Positions 60,622 through 64,000 of a DNA stretch of 64,000 bases are shown here, in pieces. Each line of letters opens with the position of its first letter. The stretch's first letter is position 1. Source of the stretch: Adineta steineri (lineage: Eukaryota; Rotifera; Eurotatoria; Adinetida; Adinetidae); the NCBI GenBank assembly GCA_905250115.1, contig CAJNOI010000014.1, positions 8,328 to 72,327 on the forward strand, written 5' to 3'. The notes beneath the pieces were generated by a model. It worked only from the letters and a program-made list of their open reading frames with translations. It was not told the DNA's origin and searched no databases. The translations under genes and the position numbers were made by a program.

Positions 60622-61773
60622 ATGACAGCTAAAAACTGTATGTATTATTGGTGCAGGTCCATCAGGTCTTGCAGCAGCCAAAGTTCTCCTAGAAGATAGT
60701 TTTGATGTCAGTATATTTGATCGACAAAAAACATTAGGGAGGATTTTGTCTCCAGATTGGGCCTATGCTGATCTACACAGCCAACAAATCGGAGGTTTTA
60801 TGGAATTTTCCAATCTAGAGGATACGGAAGGTAGTTTTCTTCGATAAATAAATGAATTGTTTATTCAATTGATTTTAGCTGAAGATGATGCTCCTTGGGA
60901 AAATATTCATAATTATCTCAAAAAATATGCTCAAAAATTTCGTTTAGCAGAACAAATTCGATTTCAAACAACAGTTCTATCAATCGATAAAGATGATTTG
61001 AAAAATTCAACTCTTCTATGGCTTGTCAAAATTCAAACAGTTGACAATCAACAACAAACATTCGAATTTGATTTAGTTGTTGTAGCTACAGGTCTTTTTT
61101 TCCACACCTTTCATGCCAATATTTCGTGGTCAACATAAATTTGCGGGATCGATTGTTCATCCCAATGAAATTAAAACATATGAACAATTAAACAACAGAC
61201 GTGTTGTAATTATCGGTGGAGGTAAAACTGCTTATGATTTAGCTTCATTAGCTGGAAAATATGCCTTGTCTTGTCATTTGATCTTTCGGCGTTCTCATTG
61301 GTTAGTTCCAGAAATACTTTTTAATGGTTATCTACCATGTGCATATGCATATGCAACAGGTTATGTCGAAAAATTTCCATTTCTCTCTCAAATATTTCAT
61401 CGAATTCTTGGTCAAAATACAACGGAGGAAGGAATTGATCTTGATCTCTATCGTCGAATTATTCCTGTTGGAGTACCTAATATTGCATTTATTGGTTTAC
61501 CAGCCAGTTTAAATACCTGGATGTTTTTTGAAGTGCAGTGTCATTGGACATCAGATTATTTTCTGGGTTGAATTCAATTACCATCAACAGAAAAAGCAAT
61601 GTTTGAATAAATACATACAACTAGATGGTATTTATCGACCAAAACGTCTTGCAAATTTACATTATGAACGTCAAGAAAAGGCATTAGATAAAGCCACAAG
61701 TATTTGGCATTATCATTGGTATTTTGGTTTTACACATACAATTCTTCTTCTTCTACTAATATTATTTATTTGA
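60622..61773 (+). pseudogene. Flavin-containing monooxygenase, multiply broken
   Basis: The ancestral start ATG is at 60622 (MTAKN...VCIIGAGPSGLAAAKVL, the FAD site). There is a 48-nt intron at 60831-60878. The FMO signature FAGSIVHPNEIKTYE and the NADP site RVVIIGGGKTAYDLA are readable. Breaks seen are an extra base near 60637 and one extra T in the T7 run at 61095-61101 (between VVVATG and MPIFRGQ). There are also a TGA at 61569-61571, a TAA at 61608-61610, and a later frame change near 61625. With five breaks this cannot be sequencing error alone. FMOs oxidise soft nucleophiles such as amines and sulfides. The protein ends in a hydrophobic tail. Confidence 0.85.
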
Positions 61774-61985
61774 TTTTTCTTCTAAATCAAACACCGATAC
61801 GTCGAATATTCTAGTAGATATACTCGCTCTTACAGAGATATTTTTTGACATTATATTATGCTTGAGAAGCAAGCAAGCAAGCAAGCAAGCAAGCAATAAT
61901 AAAATTCTCTTGAAAATGAAAACAAACATAAAAAAGATACGAAAATTCGTTTGCTAGGTCAGATAATTAAAAGCTACAAAAAAAA

Positions 61986-63554
61986 TTATTGATTTAAATA
62001 AAATGTTTGTATTATTAAGATGATAATAAGAATAGCCATCACAATAATATTGTTGTTATTTATATTGGATATGTTTGATTCTGAAAAATATGGTGGAATA
62101 CCTTGTGGAAATCTAAAATACCAAGTAGGATCATATTTAGTATTAATTTCTCTGAGACGTTCCCAATTATTTCTATAATACATTTTTTCCCAATTAGGTA
62201 AATATGGATCAATATAATTAAGATATGCTCCAGGAATACTATGTGTAGATGCTGCTGCATCAATTAACTTCCTTTCCATAGTTTGAGCCATATCTAATGC
62301 AAGCGGATCAAAATCAGCATCGAGCCATGAAACTCCAGGAGCAATGTCAAATGAAATATTAGGAAAAGCAAAGGCTGTATTTTTATCTTTGTTTGCATTG
62401 TGTAGATAAACAAAATCTGTCCATGCATCAATTTGATGAGTAGAATTTGGTTTGAATTCTAAAATAACATCTAACATAGCATCGGTGATATTAATAGCCA
62501 TAGCGGATAAGACATGTTCTCGTTTGGGTACAGGAAATGGGACTGCAAGTTCTCTGGCTATATCAATTTGTGCATAATGTACCACATTGTAAGGATTTGG
62601 TTTCGGATCTTTAGATAACCATGAATCAAATATTGAATTAAATTCTACTTCTGGACCATTGAATGAACACCATATCGTAAGAAAATTACCTGAATTTGTT
62701 ATAACTACAATAGTATTAAATGAAATTCGAGTATCAAAATCAACAACTTCTTTTATGAAAGTAAACCAATTATTGAGAGCTTTTCTTATATCAGTATTGA
62801 CCCAAGTTAGATTAAGAAATAAATATTGACCATTTGGTAAATTTGTTTGATTGATTCGATGAATTTTTTGAGTCATTTCTAAAACAAAACCAAAATTTCC
62901 ACCTCCACCACCACGAAGTGCCCAATATAAATCCGGATTAATTGTAGATGATGCTGTGACAATAGTTCCATTATATAATGCCATTTTAAAATTAAGAACA
63001 TTATCTGATGCATAGCCATATGAACGACTATACATAGCATTATAACCACCTCCTACTGTAAAACCCACAACACCTACTGCTGGACATAAGCCACCTACAA
63101 TAATATGTTCAGATCCATTTAAAACTTTATAAATATCATTCCATAGAACACCTGCTTCCATTGTTACTGTTTCACTTTGCAAATCGATTTTTAAACCCTT
63201 TAAAAGGACAGAATCAGTAACTATACCTTGGTGACTACAATAACCACCGTAACTGTGTCGACCTCCCATAATACGAATAGGAATGTTAAGAGAAGAAAGT
63301 GTTGATAGTGCTAAAGATACATCATCGAATGTTGCAGGACGAATCAACATATTGGGCCATGTTTGTATGACTCTATTGTGAAGAATAGCTGCTGCATGGT
63401 ATTGTGAATCTGTTATTCTTAATACCTGTCCACCATGCGATATTATTGTTGATTCCAATTTCGTAAGTGGATCATCTTGACAATAAATTGTATGAACAGA
63501 TAATAATATAATCAATATAATATCCACATTGATATATGATTTTATCATTGTCAA
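61986..63554 (-). CDS. Berberine-bridge-like FAD-linked oxidase, intact copy B
   Basis: An intronless frame of 522 aa. A signal peptide (VDIILIILLSVHTIYC) is followed by the PCMH FAD-binding fold. IMGGRHSYGGYC contains His100 and GGLCPAVGVVGFTVGGGYN contains Cys157, the pair that covalently links FAD in bicovalent BBE-type enzymes. WALRGGGGGNFG and the C-terminal BBE segment YLNYIDPYLPNWEKMYYRNNWERL...KYDPTWYFRFPQGI are present. The C-terminus has a hydrophobic stretch (IIVMAILIIILIIQTFYL), an anchor or GPI signal. The enzyme likely oxidises a sugar, alcohol or alkaloid-like substrate outside the cell; the substrate is unknown. The family is plant, fungal and bacterial, so transfer is plausible. 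Confidence 0.9.
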   Translation of the reverse strand: MTMIKSYINVDIILIILLSVHTIYCQDDPLTKLESTIISHGGQVLRITDSQYHAAAILHNRVIQTWPNMLIRPATFDDVSLALSTLSSLNIPIRIMGGRHSYGGYCSHQGIVTDSVLLKGLKIDLQSETVTMEAGVLWNDIYKVLNGSEHIIVGGLCPAVGVVGFTVGGGYNAMYSRSYGYASDNVLNFKMALYNGTIVTASSTINPDLYWALRGGGGGNFGFVLEMTQKIHRINQTNLPNGQYLFLNLTWVNTDIRKALNNWFTFIKEVVDFDTRISFNTIVVITNSGNFLTIWCSFNGPEVEFNSIFDSWLSKDPKPNPYNVVHYAQIDIARELAVPFPVPKREHVLSAMAINITDAMLDVILEFKPNSTHQIDAWTDFVYLHNANKDKNTAFAFPNISFDIAPGVSWLDADFDPLALDMAQTMERKLIDAAASTHSIPGAYLNYIDPYLPNWEKMYYRNNWERLREINTKYDPTWYFRFPQGIPPYFSESNISNINNNNIIVMAILIIILIIQTFYLNQ

Positions 63555-64000
63555 TGTTCACTATAAATTTAGTAAAATCAATCTATTAAGAAATAATCAT
63601 AGGCACTTTTTATCAAATTGATTATACTATACACTGAACGCGTTACGCGTACATCATTGAATAGGATAGTCACTAGCTGTGAATAGTAAAAAAAGAGAAC
63701 GAGGTTGCTATGTCTATCCTTACATGTTATTCTACTATTCTTCTCAAACCCTTTTCACGTCTGTTAACAATCACTGTTTTCGTCACTTACCAGAACATTA
63801 AAACGGTTTCTTTCACGAACCTTTGTATAGGCAATTTGTGAATAAATATCAATCTCATATCCCAGGTGTGAATGAAAGGGTAAAGCTTCAAAATAAAACA
63901 TATAATCCTTTTATAACACAAAAGATAATATCGGCAAGGATTATTTTGATTGTCTACTAACACACGCTCAGAAAAATTGAGTTATGTTTACTAGAATGTT
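63555..64000. other. Upstream flank of oxidase copy B
   Basis: Matches 13383-13827 closely. Probable promoter region. The shared ACTGAACGCGTTACGCGTAC block (from 63632) is conserved in both copies. No gene seen. Confidence 0.5.

Larger units (their letters stand above)
59564..64000. repeat. Homologous segment, copy B of kelch/oxidase locus
   Basis: Matches copy A (10351-13827) in the same order and orientation, and may continue beyond the window. Copy B has an intact oxidase and an almost full-length but broken monooxygenase. Copy A has a broken oxidase and only the monooxygenase's tail. Confidence 0.85.

Noticed and set aside
1..64000. tRNA, rRNA genes or CRISPR arrays
   Set aside because: No convincing T-loop/anticodon arrangement, rRNA block or spaced direct repeats were seen on reading either strand.

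Overview
The window looks like nuclear DNA of a bdelloid rotifer. The sequence shows strongly AT-rich DNA, genes with many short introns (about 48-65 nt), and scattered runs of the unit TGTGGG/CCCACA, which is the known bdelloid telomere repeat. It also shows lineage-style families of 7TM receptors, F-box/leucine-rich proteins and NHL, kelch, EGF and LDLa ectodomains, mixed with genes of bacterial, fungal or plant flavour (LigB-type dioxygenase, haloalkane dehalogenase, berberine-bridge oxidase, flavin monooxygenase, VC0807-like membrane protein). No database search was possible, so species and transfer claims are inference.

The window is three contigs joined by two 100-N gaps (10251-10350 and 49583-49682). 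Contig 1 (1-10250) holds a VC0807-like membrane protein, a decayed receptor, a two-exon 7TM receptor, a 340-bp piggyBac-type MITE, a Ly6/uPAR-like surface protein and a LigB/DODA dioxygenase. Contig 2 (10351-49582) begins inside a kelch gene, then carries a berberine-bridge-like oxidase broken by two stop codons, a 7TM receptor, a three-exon glycosyltransferase-like gene, a LURP-one-related protein, three F-box genes (two broken), a haloalkane dehalogenase and a P450 that has lost its ExxR region. It continues with a ZZ zinc-finger protein, a TIR protein, a D8C-domain fragment, a large LDLa/EGF membrane protein, a very large NHL/7TM receptor gene built from duplicated exons, and another 7TM receptor. 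Contig 3 (49683-64000) holds a gene that fuses an EGF domain to a STRA6-like transporter, a serine beta-lactamase-like hydrolase, a three-MAM-domain mucin-like protein, a secreted PAN/kelch protein, a broken flavin monooxygenase and an intact berberine-bridge-like oxidase.

Two structural themes stand out. First, at least a dozen short imperfect inverted repeats of the form CTTGAGGGTGTGGGTGT...ACACCCACACCCTCAAG are spread through introns and intergenic DNA. Every one is G-rich arm first, which is the geometry of two telomere ends joined head to head. Second, 10351-13827 and 59564-64000 are two close copies of one kelch/oxidase locus. They differ in which gene is broken and by a replaced segment whose edges lie at telomere-like tracts. 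The end of contig 1 and the start of contig 3 share an exact 25-bp overlap that would complete one of these hairpins, so contig 2 may be a misplaced homologous contig.

The genes do not form a pathway. Recurrent roles are chemosensory or peptide-type receptors, secreted or adhesive surface proteins, and xenobiotic or aromatic-compound enzymes, with many pseudogenes among them. This mix is typical of gene-poor or subtelomeric accessory DNA in bdelloids.
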